Source: Aedes albopictus (Eukaryota > Arthropoda > Insecta > Diptera > Culicidae). From it: 64,000 bases of DNA. This document shows positions 54,207 through 64,000 of the stretch, piece after piece. The translations under genes were made by a program, and so were the position numbers. The DNA is taken from contig NC_085137.1 of the NCBI RefSeq assembly GCF_035046485.1, positions 450,980,980 through 451,044,979 of the forward strand, given 5' to 3'. The notes under the pieces were generated by a model that had not been told where the DNA came from, made no database searches, and saw only the letters and a list, made by a program, of their open reading frames with translations. Numbering within the stretch: the first letter of the stretch is position 1; each line of letters starts with the position of its first letter.

Positions 54207-55908
54207 ATGGCCTTTCAAGCCACTGAAGTTCCAGCGGAAAGTAATACAACCGACGATATGGGTTCGTACCAATCAAAGTCAAGAACGAAATTTTCGTTTC
54301 TTGTGAAAATTTATCATTAAAGCTTTCCTTCCTATTTCATCTAGATTATATGTACGTGAAAGTCGAAACGCCTCAGCTGGGGGAAAACTTTCCCGAATCT
54401 TCCGAAGCAAGTTTCTCCCGGTCGGACGAAGGAAGACATACCTTCTTTTGTGCATTGTGTCTTCGCCAATGCACTCCGGAATGCCTGCTCGAGTTCACCA
54501 CTCAAACGAATCTCAGTTCCGCCGACATACGGGTAGCTGAGCAGAAGGCGTACCAGACGCTCGGCGTGTTTGTACCGCTGTACGGTCGCGACGTGTGCCA
54601 CACATGCTGGAAGTTGGTTCAGCTGATTACGGATTTCCGAGAATTTTGTGCGAAGGCCGCTAGAAATCTAGAAAAGTTTCCCATGGGTGTGGCCTGTGGC
54701 GACGATGAATGGACGTCGGAAGCAACCCTCAATGGACTGGATCAGATTCACAGGATCATCTGGGAACATTCCGGGATGATCGATGCAAAACGGCAATCGG
54801 TGGGTCAGAAATACAAGGATGTAGGTTGTGAGCAGATTGATGTTGCTCCACATGTCTCCAGAAAGATGAATAAGCAAGAGAATACGCATGCAGCGTTTAT
54901 TGAAGATTCGGGGGGTCCAAGGGTGAAAAGTACTAAAAGAAAAAGGGCAGCTGCAAACAATGAACTTGATAGTACCATTGATAGCCATTTGCCTAATGTA
55001 CAAGACGACAAAACTGAAATGCAATCATCTGAAAGGAAAATAACTTCAGAACCAATTGAACTGGAGGTTGATCATTATCCGGTGAGTAAATACGTCAAAA
55101 ATAAGTACCTATTCCTAAGAGGTAGTATTTTGACCGGTAATGTCTGCATACGGTTGGAGAAGGCCGCATCCAGAGTACGTTCTTCAAAACTAATCAAGAC
55201 GTTCTATACTTTTCCCATTCAGATAAAAGTGTCCTCGTGCAACATATGCAGCAGAAATTTCGACGGCAAGATCGCCCTACGTATGCACCAAGCGCATTGC
55301 ACGTCGGAAAATCCATCGAGCCGGAACTACTTCTGCTGCACGATCTGCACGGCCTCGTTCCTGGACAATTCGGGACTGACGTTTCACCTGAACAAACACA
55401 AAGGCGTCCGACCGTTCAAGTGTCGGAAGTTTTGCGATCGGACCTACGCCAGCAACTTCACCCGGATCAAACACGAACGGCGGTACTGCGAACAGGATGG
55501 CCGCATATGTTCGATTTGTGGTGCATCGCTCAAGAATGAGGCTTCCCTCGAGGGACATCTGCAAAGCGTACATGGCGAAGCCAAGTATTCCTGCGACATT
55601 TGCGGGAGAAAGTTCAGGAGTGTGTAAGTTTCTATACCTATTGTTTTAAAAGTTTACAGATAACTAATGACTCGATTCGATGCAGGAAAATTTGCCAAGA
55701 CCACAAACGGGTGCACTCGGACGAGCGAAAGTACCTCTGCACGGTGTGCAACAAAGGGTTCAAAAGTCCGTTTGCACTGAAGACGCACAAGCGCATCCAC
55801 ACGCAGGAGAGACCCTATGGCTGCCATCTGTGCGAGCAGGCGTTCAATTACAAGGTGCTGCTGAAGACTCACATCGAGCGGTACCATGGATCGAATAGCA
55901 TCGTATGA
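54207..55908 (+). CDS. ZAD-C2H2 zinc-finger protein, paralog 2 (471 aa, four exons)
   Basis: Probable nuclear DNA-binding regulator and close paralog of 40738-42376. The exons are 54207-54261, 54345-55081, 55223-55623 and 55686-55908, GT-AG introns in the same phases as paralog 1. Exons 3 and 4 have identical lengths in both (401 and 223 bases). ZAD ligands are CALC (54, 57) and CHTC (103, 106). A basic linker (KSTKRKRAAANN) precedes about seven fingers from residue 270 (CNIC, CTIC, CRKFC atypical, CSIC, CDIC split by intron 3, CTVC...HKRIH, CHLC...HIERYH). The MAFQ start matches MSFQ of paralog 1. Two oddities: intron 2 (141 bases) has no in-frame stop, so retention would add 47 residues, and an intact LINE sits 136 bases upstream of the ATG, inside the promoter or 5' UTR. 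Coding sequence is undamaged. Confidence 0.9.
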
Positions 55909-56748
55909 GAACCAGAACTGTAATGGATGCAATAAGATAGAATGTGGATACAACATTCTAGCAATACATATAAATCACACGAAAACATCTTGAAGATTAT
56001 TTCATGGTCATATGACATCCAACGGGGACCACTATAGTCACAGTTGTAGGCTTAGGTATTCAGCGTGATCTTGCTAAGAGTAACGGCTTCCTGGACGGCC
56101 CAGGAGAATTTCGTAAAGGGAATTCCCTTGACTTTCTTGGCCATAGAATAACTTCATGCCTGCTGCCACACGATATACACATGTAAAATCCGTAAAATGT
56201 TCAATGTTCAAAATGTGCTGATCAAACGAAATTGGGCCCCTAATGTCACTACTGTCACTCCATGCTATAGGTATAGGCGTGTCAATGGCGTGGTGGAAGT
56301 GCACCCATAGTACCATCAGGGTACCAGATTCCGCTCATCTAAGGCCAGTTTCGCAGAAAAACATCATCTGTTGAATGACTGTTAAGCCAATTCGTAATGT
56401 TTTTCCATTTTATGTTAGTTCAATCTAAGTACAATCAGATACAAATCAAGACTTATGTAAAACTTTTCATAAAAGTATGATTTTATTACATTTGGTGTGA
56501 GACCAAAGTGGTCCTAATTCCGCTCACGAACAAATTTATGCCATCTTTTGAATAGACTTTTGCGGAGAAGTGCATTATTTTTGCAACTCTATGTTTTTAC
56601 AATTATTTTTTCCTGTTCCGTAGGAGTGTATAATAGGGGTTAAACACACTGTGTACTAAAATCGGCAGATTTTACGATTTTGACGTATTTTTTGCGTGAG
56701 CGGTTATTGGAACACATGAAATTAGCTACAGCTTTTTTGGGCCCATTA
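55909..56748. other. Downstream flank of ZAD paralog 2, gene-free
   Basis: gcaataagat (55929) is a possible weak poly(A) signal; no perfect AATAAA is close by. Past 56000 nothing is recognised, and the 80-codon minus frame 56074-56316 lacks support. Confidence 0.4.
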
Positions 56749-57172
56749 CTGCCCCCACTCGCATAACTGTCCCATTTGACTTTTCATCACTTTTGAGTTA
56801 ACGTTATGAATAGTCATCATTTTCGATGTACTTCCAAAAACAATAATAAAAATTATGAATTTTTATGTCAATATGTGAAAAAAATACCAAGTCATGAGCG
56901 TCCCATATCAAAAGTACCCGCATAACAGTCCCATCATGGATTTTTGTGTCACGTAACACAAAACTGAACAACTTTGTAGTGATTGTGATATTTTTTACAG
57001 ATATATATTCATGTGCAAAGCAATCTGTGAAAGTTTCGAGATGATCGAAATATTCTTCAAATTTTGGCGATTTTTCAAAGTTTTATATGGAAACAAGATT
57101 TCAAACTTCAAATGCTGTTTTCTCAATTCCTACTTTTTGCAAATGGGACTGTTATGCGAGTGGGGGCAGATT
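56749..57172. mobile_element. TIR element (actgcccccactcgcataac end)
   Basis: tgcccccactcgcataactg with tcccatttg at the left is mirrored by caaatgggactgttatgcga, gtgggggcag at the right. An internal ccgcataacagtcccatcat (56919) is a partial third copy. The ORF 57011-57367 crosses the boundary and is spurious. Confidence 0.65.
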
Positions 57173-57829
57173 AGCCGCTCAAAAAATTTTATTGTTTTGT
57201 TTTTAAAATTTATGTTATCTGGTAAATATTACATAAAATGGCTTTGCTCTCATCTAATTTATGTTGTCCAAGAATATCAGTACCGAAAAGTGTGTATTTA
57301 TGCGTGTAAACGTGATTTTTGCAACAGTGAGCGGCTATTGGGTCATGAGCGGCTACTGGTACACTGACGGTACACTAAGTTGAATGCATCGCGAGCAATT
57401 ATATTCAACGATTTGTTGGCATTTATAAAGCATTCTAATGATCTGCAATTGGAAAGATTAATTTATCACGTCCATTGTTTTTCAGATCTTCTTAAATTAG
57501 AGAGGAATTTGACAAGGCGAACTTCAACAGATTCAAGTGTACCCACTCTTGCATCACGACAATAATATGATCACTTCTCCGCTAGAAAAAGGTCAATTTC
57601 TGGCAAAAAGCTTCGCTCTAGCCTAAACGAATCAGTTGCCAGATGATTCGACCATTGCTACAGACAACGGTGAATGAGTTAATTGTTCACAACTTTTAGG
57701 GGTCCCAGTCTCAGATTTAGATAAGACTCAGTTCAATATCTCATAGTTTCGAGCTCGGTTATCCATTGTGTCGAACTCTAGGAACCGTCGATCGATGGGT
57801 TTCAACATCTAGCGTTTTTCAACAGACGG
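57173..57829. other. Gene-free stretch
   Basis: AT-rich. No repeat ends or supported frames. Confidence 0.4.
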
Positions 57830-58460
57830 TACGGTAGCTGACTATCACCAGAAGCTGGACGAGCGGATAAGTGAGATCAACGGGTGCGATAATCCCAACA
57901 CTCTGTGGGAGTCTATCCACGGAGCGGCCATTGAGTACAAAAAGACGACCTAAGAACCTAGGAGTGCACAACGACGACCATGGATCGGATGGTTCGACGA
58001 GAAGTACCAGAAGATATCGGACGATAAGGATGTTGCCGGATGCTGGTGTCGACGACCCAGCAAAGTAGAAATCGATCTAGGAAAGCAAAAGCAAACGAAA
58101 AACGAACCCACCGCGTAAAAATGTGATTGCTCATACGCAACAGGGTATGGAATAGAATGACATGCGTAAGTTTTACAAAACTGTCAATGGCTTGCGGAGA
58201 AAAACAGCGCCTTCTTCTGTCATGTGCAACGACCGCGATGGAAACTTGCTGACAGACAAAACAATGGTGGTTTCCAGATGGAGAGAGCACTTCGAGGATT
58301 TGTTGAACGATGGAAATGGAAAAGCGTCAGTCAGAATTCGAATCGAGGACGACGGACAGGTTTTTTTGTTCGGAATTCTGTTGAAAAGGTTGAGCTTGAT
58401 TGAAGAGTCTTTCGTCGTCGGCGTAAATCAGCCGGGTTTTCGTGAGGGCCGATGAACGAC
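57830..58460 (+). pseudogene. RTE-like LINE fragment, plus strand, decayed
   Basis: Broken frames show RISEINGCDNPNTLWESIHG, then KFYKTVNGLRRKTAPSSVMC with NDRDGNLLTDKTMVVSRWRE and HFEDLLND, then NQPGFREGR near 58430. This is the linker-to-RT region of the same family as 39240-40120 (minus). Confidence 0.7.
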
Positions 58461-58499
58461 GGATCAGAACTAATTCATTGAATTTCCTGAGATGTGTAC

Positions 58500-58845
58500 A
58501 AGGATTCAACTGGAGATTTATTCTGAAATTTTCTCAAGGACTCTATCAGAAATTCCTTCTGAAATTCCTATACGGGTAGGTTAAAATATGTCTCAAGAGA
58601 CTTTTGCAGGGCTCTACGGATTTCTTCATGAATTTCAGTATGGGATTACTTCAAATGTTCTTCCATGGAGTTTTTCAGAAATTTTTCTTATTGTTTTATA
58701 AATTTTACAAAGAATATAATTTTTTCATGGATTTATTCACAAATTCTTTGAGAAATTCCTTCCAGATTCAGATATTTCTCCAGAGATTTTTCAAAGTTGA
58801 TGCTAGAAAAAAAAACTGAAAGTACTCCCTTTTTTTCTTTTTTTT
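58500..58845. repeat. GGAATTCCT-type degenerate array
   Basis: Blocks such as gaaattccttctgaaattcc and tttgagaaattccttcc recur with loose spacing. It abuts the LINE fragment on its right side. Confidence 0.55.
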
Positions 58846-58849
58846 TTAA

Positions 58850-59095
58850 GGTTCCTAGCGGCACGCCGACGGACGTAGAAACCTCTCCCATCGCTGTGCG
58901 CACAATCGTCTCGCGTTTGGGCGGACAACGACAGTTCACTAGGCCTTTGGATAGGATAGAGAACGTAATCCTTCAGAAGCAGTTCACCAGCCGTGCACGG
59001 AACATGTCGTCCAGTAAGACACTGTTGCGTACTGACTCTGAAGGTTACGATAGAAGGTGTGAAAGTTTCGGTTTTGTGATATGGTAGATTTTGTA
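58850..59095 (+). other. GC-balanced non-repetitive segment, possible exon
   Basis: After a pyrimidine-rich tract ending ttttttttaag, one plus frame stays open for about 78 codons (VPSGTPTDVETSPIAVRTIV ... MSSSKTLLRTDSEG) to a stop at 59085. A possible donor (gaag|gttacg) occurs at 59043. The minus strand is also partly open. I recognise no domain, and the composition contrasts with the arrays on both sides. It could be a host exon, a 5' UTR, or a fragment of an unrecognised element. Confidence 0.3.
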
Positions 59096-59792
59096 TTTGT
59101 TTTTTTTTGTCATGTGATTGTTAAAATTAACCGAATAGTGGAAAGCCCAGACAACAATTCAAAGTCTGTTGACTCCAAAAAGATTTTAAGATTCGTCACA
59201 AAACACAAATGTTTCCATTATGATTCACAACGATTCTCAAAACCCTCCCAGACTCAACCGACAGAAACTGTTTTCTGGGTTTGGAACTACTAAGCCCTAG
59301 CAGGTTCCTCCTGTTTATCGAGCATTTCTGATAAATCAGCTATACTCCATTTGTAGCAGCCGGTTCGCAATGAACCGTTGGAGGCGCATTAAAGTGTTAA
59401 AGGTGATATTTTCAGTACAGGAATTACAATTAACTTCCTTCTTTAATACCGTCAAACCCTGTGATCTTGGCTAGGGAAAAAAAACTTAAAGTACTCCCTG
59501 AAGCAATTTCCAAAGACATACCTGGAAGATTGTCTGAAGGAATCCCTTAAAAAAACTTCTAGGATATTCCTAGAAGAATGTAAAAAGAATTTTCTAAGCT
59601 TTCTCTGCAGGAATTCTTGGCTGAAGTACTCTGAGTGAATACTTGAAGAAACTCCTTCCTAAATTCCTAAAAAATCATGAAAAACTTCTGTGAGAACTCT
59701 AAGAGTAATTCCAAGAAAAAAAGGCTTGCGAAATTTTTGAAAAAAAAATGTTTTAAAAATGTCCGCAGACATTCCTGCAGAAATTGCAGACA
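59096..59792. repeat. Gene-free stretch with a GGAATTCCT-type array
   Basis: 59470-59770 repeats the theme (gaaggaatcccttaaa, ctgcaggaattcttgg). Left of it nothing is recognised. Confidence 0.45.
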
Positions 59793-61325
59793 ACCCAAGT
59801 AGCAATCCTAATTCTATTTGGTTTTATTTGTTTTTATGATAGTTTTATCGGAACATTGCATATTCTAGTTGATCTTATCGGAGTTTCAGCTGAGCACAAC
59901 TATTCTTCGTCAATATGTGGTTTTATAAACACCTCCAAGAATACTTGGGGTTCAGTTCATAAAAGCATAAACACAACAAGAACTGTTGAACTGATGTTCA
60001 GTTTTATAAGGTTTTTGTAGTTATCTTCAATCATCCGTTCTTGATCAAGAGCAACTGTTCTCGCATGAGAACAGTTTGGTACATGAAAAATACAAGAAAA
60101 AACTCAAGCATCAGATTTTGATTCTCATCGTTCCATTATTGCTGCCAATCAAGAACACCTACCCGGAAACCCAACCGCGACGCGGTGCAGTGCCAAGTTC
60201 CTCCGGTTGCAGCATCCGAAATGAGGTGGGTATGGTCATCCAGGACGTCGATTCCCGTGCAATCGGGGTTCCAATCATCGATCTTCAAAATCAACAACTA
60301 CTTACCTGTTGGAAGTGCTGACCGGAGGAATGAGGCACTGCACCGCATTAAGGCCGGTTATCGAAAAAGGTCTGCCTGGTTGGTAACGGTACCGGGCTGA
60401 TAATTAAATTCATCGGACGAGATTCAGAAAATCCACCGTGGTGCGATAATTTATTGTTTGTTTACAATTTGGCGTACATGATTTATGACGTTCTCGGCGG
60501 AGTTTGCATAAACCTACATCAAGAACGTTATAAACCTGAGTACTCTTGAGTAACACTTCTTACCCTTGCATAAGATGAAATAAATTTAAGACGTTCTTGA
60601 TGGAGGCCAACCAGGCTGCATTGAGAACGTTATAAATCCTAGTATTCTTGAGTTATGCTTTTATCTCTGGCATGAGTTGAAAGAAATTTAAGACGATCTT
60701 ATGGTGATGTTGATTAAAACCATCGATGATGAACCGACCACCGGCCTAGATTTCAATGGAAGCCATGTTGAGAAAACTCATGAGCAATGTTCGCATGACC
60801 AGGAATAATATTTTTAAATATTTTATTAGTGCGTTATAATGGAAGCACGTTGCAATTTTTGGAAGTATCTTGCAACATATATACGACGAATTTTGCTTGG
60901 CATTTGGCATCCTTGTTACACCACGGAAATATTTCCAATTTGTGTAATAAATTAATCCCGATTACAATAATGTGTCATTTTCATTGTGTTTTTAATTTCA
61001 ATTTAATTCACCAAACTTTTCTGTCGACATAAAAGCTGCATCAGCAAGAACACTGACAAATTTATTATCGTTTTATCGTGCACTTGAAGAATTCTACAAG
61101 GAGAGAGCAATTCGCCTTGAGGACAACTTGGGAAGTACAACAAGTTTTAAGAGAAATTTAAAAACAACTCTCCAAGTGCATCTTAGGATGGGCCTCTTTG
61201 ATCTTATGGCGGGTTTATGGTTGAGTTGATGTCGTGTTGCAGAGCAATTTTGTTTATGCATGGTTTTAAAGAACAGGTGTTGAAGAATACTTCAAAAGCA
61301 TTATAAAATTAATTTTGTTAGTTGG
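59793..61325. mobile_element. Candidate 1.5-kb element with CCCAAGT-type ends
   Basis: cccaagtagcaatcctaatt at the left is weakly mirrored by aattttgttagttggga at the right, and ttcccaagtaacaaaactt at 735 is a related end. Inside are an inverted pair 60180-60213 / 60323-60352 (gcggtgcagtgcc / ggcactgcaccgc) and a 102-bp tandem repeat. Boundaries are uncertain. Confidence 0.35.
60484..60705 (+). repeat. 102-bp tandem repeat, about 2.1 copies
   Basis: gaacgttataaacctgagta (60523) recurs as gaacgttataaatcctagta (60625), and taaatttaagacgttcttga (60580) recurs as gaaatttaagacgatcttat. A partial unit end (tatgacgttctcggcggagt) precedes the first copy. Confidence 0.75.
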
Positions 61326-61339
61326 GAAAGGGACTGGTG

Positions 61340-63600
61340 GAAATCTTGAAAAAAAAATCCTCAGTAAATTCATTCGCCATCCCAGGAGGGTTTTCTGAAG
61401 GAATCCCTGGAAGAACTCCTTGAGATACCTCAGGAGGAATTCTTAGCAGAATGATTTAAAAATTCTGAAAAAAAAAACTAGTACACAAAAATCCCTCATG
61501 TACTGTCTGGAGAAATTTTTAAAGTGAATGCTAAAAAAACAAAAAAAAAGAAGAAATAATTTTTAATGGAAGGAATTTCGAGAAGAATCTCTTGAGAATT
61601 TTCCAGACGAATTTCTATGTGAATGTCTGAGAGATTACCTGAGTATATGAAGCAAAACCTGAAGAAACGTGGAGAAATTGTAACAATTATTTTTACATCA
61701 GGCTACCGTTTTCAATAAAATACTATTACTATTACATGAATAACTGAAAATTTTGAACTTAAAAAGGAAAATACTAGAAGAATTTCCAAAAAAAAACAGA
61801 ATCTTTGCAAAACAAAAGAAAACCACCTAGAATTGCAACTTTTGAAGCAATTTCTGCAGAAAATTTCAAAGAAAAACTCCTGAAGAAATTGTTTATAATA
61901 TGTTTGAAGAAATGCGTGAACGAACACATGCACGAACTTCTGTAGCACACATGCACGAACATGGAGCGGAACTTTTGAAGAATTTCTTGAGAAACTCAAA
62001 AAGATCAAAGGAAAATTTCTATAGGAATGCCTGAAAGAATCTCTGTGAAAATTCTTGGACAAATTTTCAAAGAAATGCATGGACAGCAATGGGTTTTAAA
62101 GGCATACCTGGAAGAGTTTTTTGGAAAAATGACGATATTCTTCTTCGTATAAACATTCAGAAAAGTTTCGTGAAGAAATAATTCATGATGGGGTTTCCCC
62201 AGAGTAATTCCTAATTAGGCGCTATATAAAGGTCATTTTAATGGAGGAGTACCAGTATAGGGAGCGCCTGAAATTCTGAAACATTGAGTAACCATTTCTG
62301 ATTTTACCAACTCTGGAAACTACAGACGAGGATATTGGACGAGTTTTTGAATAAATCTTTAAACACATTTCTGAAGGGATTATTGGAGGAGGTTTTGAAG
62401 CAGGAAGAACTGCTGGAGATACTTCTGGAGGAATTCTTAAAGAACTGGTTACAAAATATTTGAAGGTATAAGTTTACAAAAATCCCTGAAATCTTTCTTA
62501 AATAATCTCTAAAGGAATCTCGGAGGAAATACAGCAGAAATTTGAAAACAAATCTAGAAGCATTCTTAAAGGAATCGCCAAATTATGCTTTTGAAGATTT
62601 TTTTTTTTCAAAGGAATCTCCAAAGGAATGCCTGGAAATGTGGAGAACGCCCTGCAAGTAATTCTACGAAGAGTTTCTTGAGACATTCCTGGATAAACGA
62701 CAAGGGATAAATTCGAAAGTGATTCCTTAAAGAATCTTTGAAGATATTCCTGAGAAAAAAAATCCTGGAAAAAATCCCTTAGTAATATTTCAATAAGTCC
62801 CAAGTGAAGTTTGTAGTGCAATCCCTGTAGGAATGTGTGAATATTGCGTTACTCATCGGAACAATCCGTTCCCAGCCATCTTAGCAAACTACAGTAGAAA
62901 AACTTGGCATTGTATGGGGCTCACCATCCAGGTTACTTACTCCACCAAAGCTCCACTCCTAGCTCATTGAGGCAGCATCACACTGACCGACGACATGACG
63001 CTTGCTAGGGAAAGGGCAGGCAAGGGGAATGACACTATCGTTGTTCACACCCCACAGAATGTTTGAGGACCTTCTGAGACGAATCTCGTGAGAACTTTCT
63101 AGAGGAATTTCTGAAGCAATATTTGAGAGAATACTTCAGCGGAATTCCATAAAGTAACCTCCCGAAGTTCCAACAAAAATTTCAGAATGCATTCCTGCAA
63201 AGAAAAAATCCGAATTTCTGAAGGAATCGCTGGGATTCCTTTCGGGATGAATACTCGGAGGAATCTCTTGAGAATTTCCTGCAAGAATCTCTTGAGGAAT
63301 TACTGAGAAAATAATTGGAGTAATCATTAATGAAACTTTTGAAGAATTCGTTAAAGTAACTTTCCTACAATATGATAAGAAATAGTTAGATGACACTGGA
63401 GTAACGTCGGGAAGAATATCTTGAAGAATTTCTTCCTTGAGGAATCTCTGAAAAAAAAACTAAAAAAAAATCCCGAACGAAATTTAAAAAAAAGGTCTTG
63501 TAGGTATTTTTGGAATGGGTTCCTGTAATAATACCCGAATTCTATGAGAAATTTATTGGTGAAATTTGGGAAGGAATCTCTAGGCAACTCCAATATGAAT
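61340..63600. repeat. Long GGAATTCCT-type degenerate array
   Basis: About 2.2 kb of loosely repeated aggaatttctgaag, gaatctcttgag, ttcctggaag blocks, interrupted at 62937-63057 by the dispersed repeat also seen at 19404-19545. Frames such as 61712-62089, 62498-62821, 63136-63396 and 63351-63611 (minus) are products of this composition. Confidence 0.6.
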
Positions 63601-63747
63601 AAAACAACCACTAAACCAACATGACTTGATGTGATGTGTACTGTACTGTGTGTACTATGCTTTCACAACTTACTTGAAGCAATAAAGAGTTTCACGAAAT
63701 AAATCAACAAATTTATTACAAGTTGATTGCCATGACTTACCTTTCCA

Positions 63748-63958
63748 TTACGGCCCGTGCTGCCGCTCGATGTGGCTGTGCAGACTTACCTTATAGTTGA
63801 ACGTTTGCTCGCACAGATGGCACCCATAGGGCAACTGATTCGTGTGGATACGCTTGTGCACTTTGAGCGACCTTTTCCGTTTGAACGTTTTATCGCACTG
63901 CGGACAAGCGTACTTCCGCTCGTCCGTGTGCACCATTTTGTGATCGTTGAAATTTCTC
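63748..63958 (-). CDS. Last exon of a third ZAD-C2H2 zinc-finger paralog (partial)
   Basis: On the minus strand an acceptor (tactttttcag) ends at 63959. The exon starts with one base completing the previous codon, the same phase as exon 4 of the other two paralogs. It encodes RNFNDHKMVHTDERKYACPQ, continues CDKTFKRKRSLKVHKRIH (finger) and CHLCEQTFNYKVSLHSHIER (finger), and stops at 63748-63750. The end of a finger split by the intron (HKMVH) begins the exon. The rest of the gene lies beyond the window. It is 4-6 residues shorter at the C-terminus than its paralogs. The shared architecture marks it as a member of the same local gene cluster. Confidence 0.85.
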
Positions 63959-64000
63959 CTGAAAAAGTACACGAAATTTTATGTAAGACTTCTCATTACC

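Noticed and set aside
61712..63611. Several minus-strand ORFs of 60-125 codons rich in Phe, Leu, Ser
   Set aside because: They are the translation of the degenerate GGAATTCCT array, with no start context, no domains and no splice structure.
1..64000. CRISPR array, integron, phage or bacterial operon
   Set aside because: No evenly spaced short repeats with unique spacers and no prokaryotic gene structure; introns, SINEs and ZAD genes make it an insect chromosome.

Overview
The window looks like a piece of a mosquito nuclear genome, most likely Aedes (A. aegypti or a close relative). This is inferred from a Feilai-like SINE with a triplet tail, dense nested TIR elements and MITEs with TA, TTAA or 8-bp target duplications, RTE-like and I-like LINEs, long AT-rich gene-free stretches, and C2H2 zinc-finger genes with the insect-specific ZAD domain. 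Host coding sequence is a small minority. I see no bacterial genes, no CRISPR array and no viral genes.

Layout. 1-7000: AT-rich DNA with a 2.6-kb TIR element (3863-6449), degenerate GGAATTCCT arrays and SINE-like pieces. 7000-8000: a GC-rich non-repetitive island that may be a promoter and first exon. 8300-16200: a run of nested TIR elements, including a three-level nest at 10370-13980. 16300-31300: LINE pseudogene fragments, a 1-kb inverted tRNA-Thr-derived composite (17889-18910), a Feilai-like SINE (26345), a large palindrome (27501-28201), and an RTE-like LINE that sits inside a TIR element and is itself split by a 400-bp solo LTR. 31600-38500: more TIR elements and palindromes. 38638-39109: the last two coding exons of an unrecognised, probably host, gene on the plus strand, followed by a poly(A) signal. 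39240-40120: an RTE pseudogene carrying two palindromes.

40738-64000 holds the real biology. Two intact paralogous ZAD-C2H2 zinc-finger genes lie head to head (minus strand 40738-42376, plus strand 54207-55908) with identical exon architecture. The last exon of a third paralog enters at the right edge (63748-63958, minus). They are probably DNA-binding nuclear regulators from one local duplication cluster. Between the first two lies a structurally intact 5.3-kb I-type LINE (48771-54071) with two open reading frames and an 11-bp target duplication. Short homology between the regions upstream of the two ZAD genes shows that this LINE landed inside the promoter or 5' UTR of the plus-strand ZAD gene and moved its upstream sequence 5.3 kb away from the start codon.

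Right side (56-63.7 kb): one TIR element, an RTE fragment, a GC-rich segment of unknown nature (58850-59095), a 102-bp tandem repeat and long GGAATTCCT-type arrays. All boundaries were read by eye. Statements about family identity rest on motifs, not on database searches.
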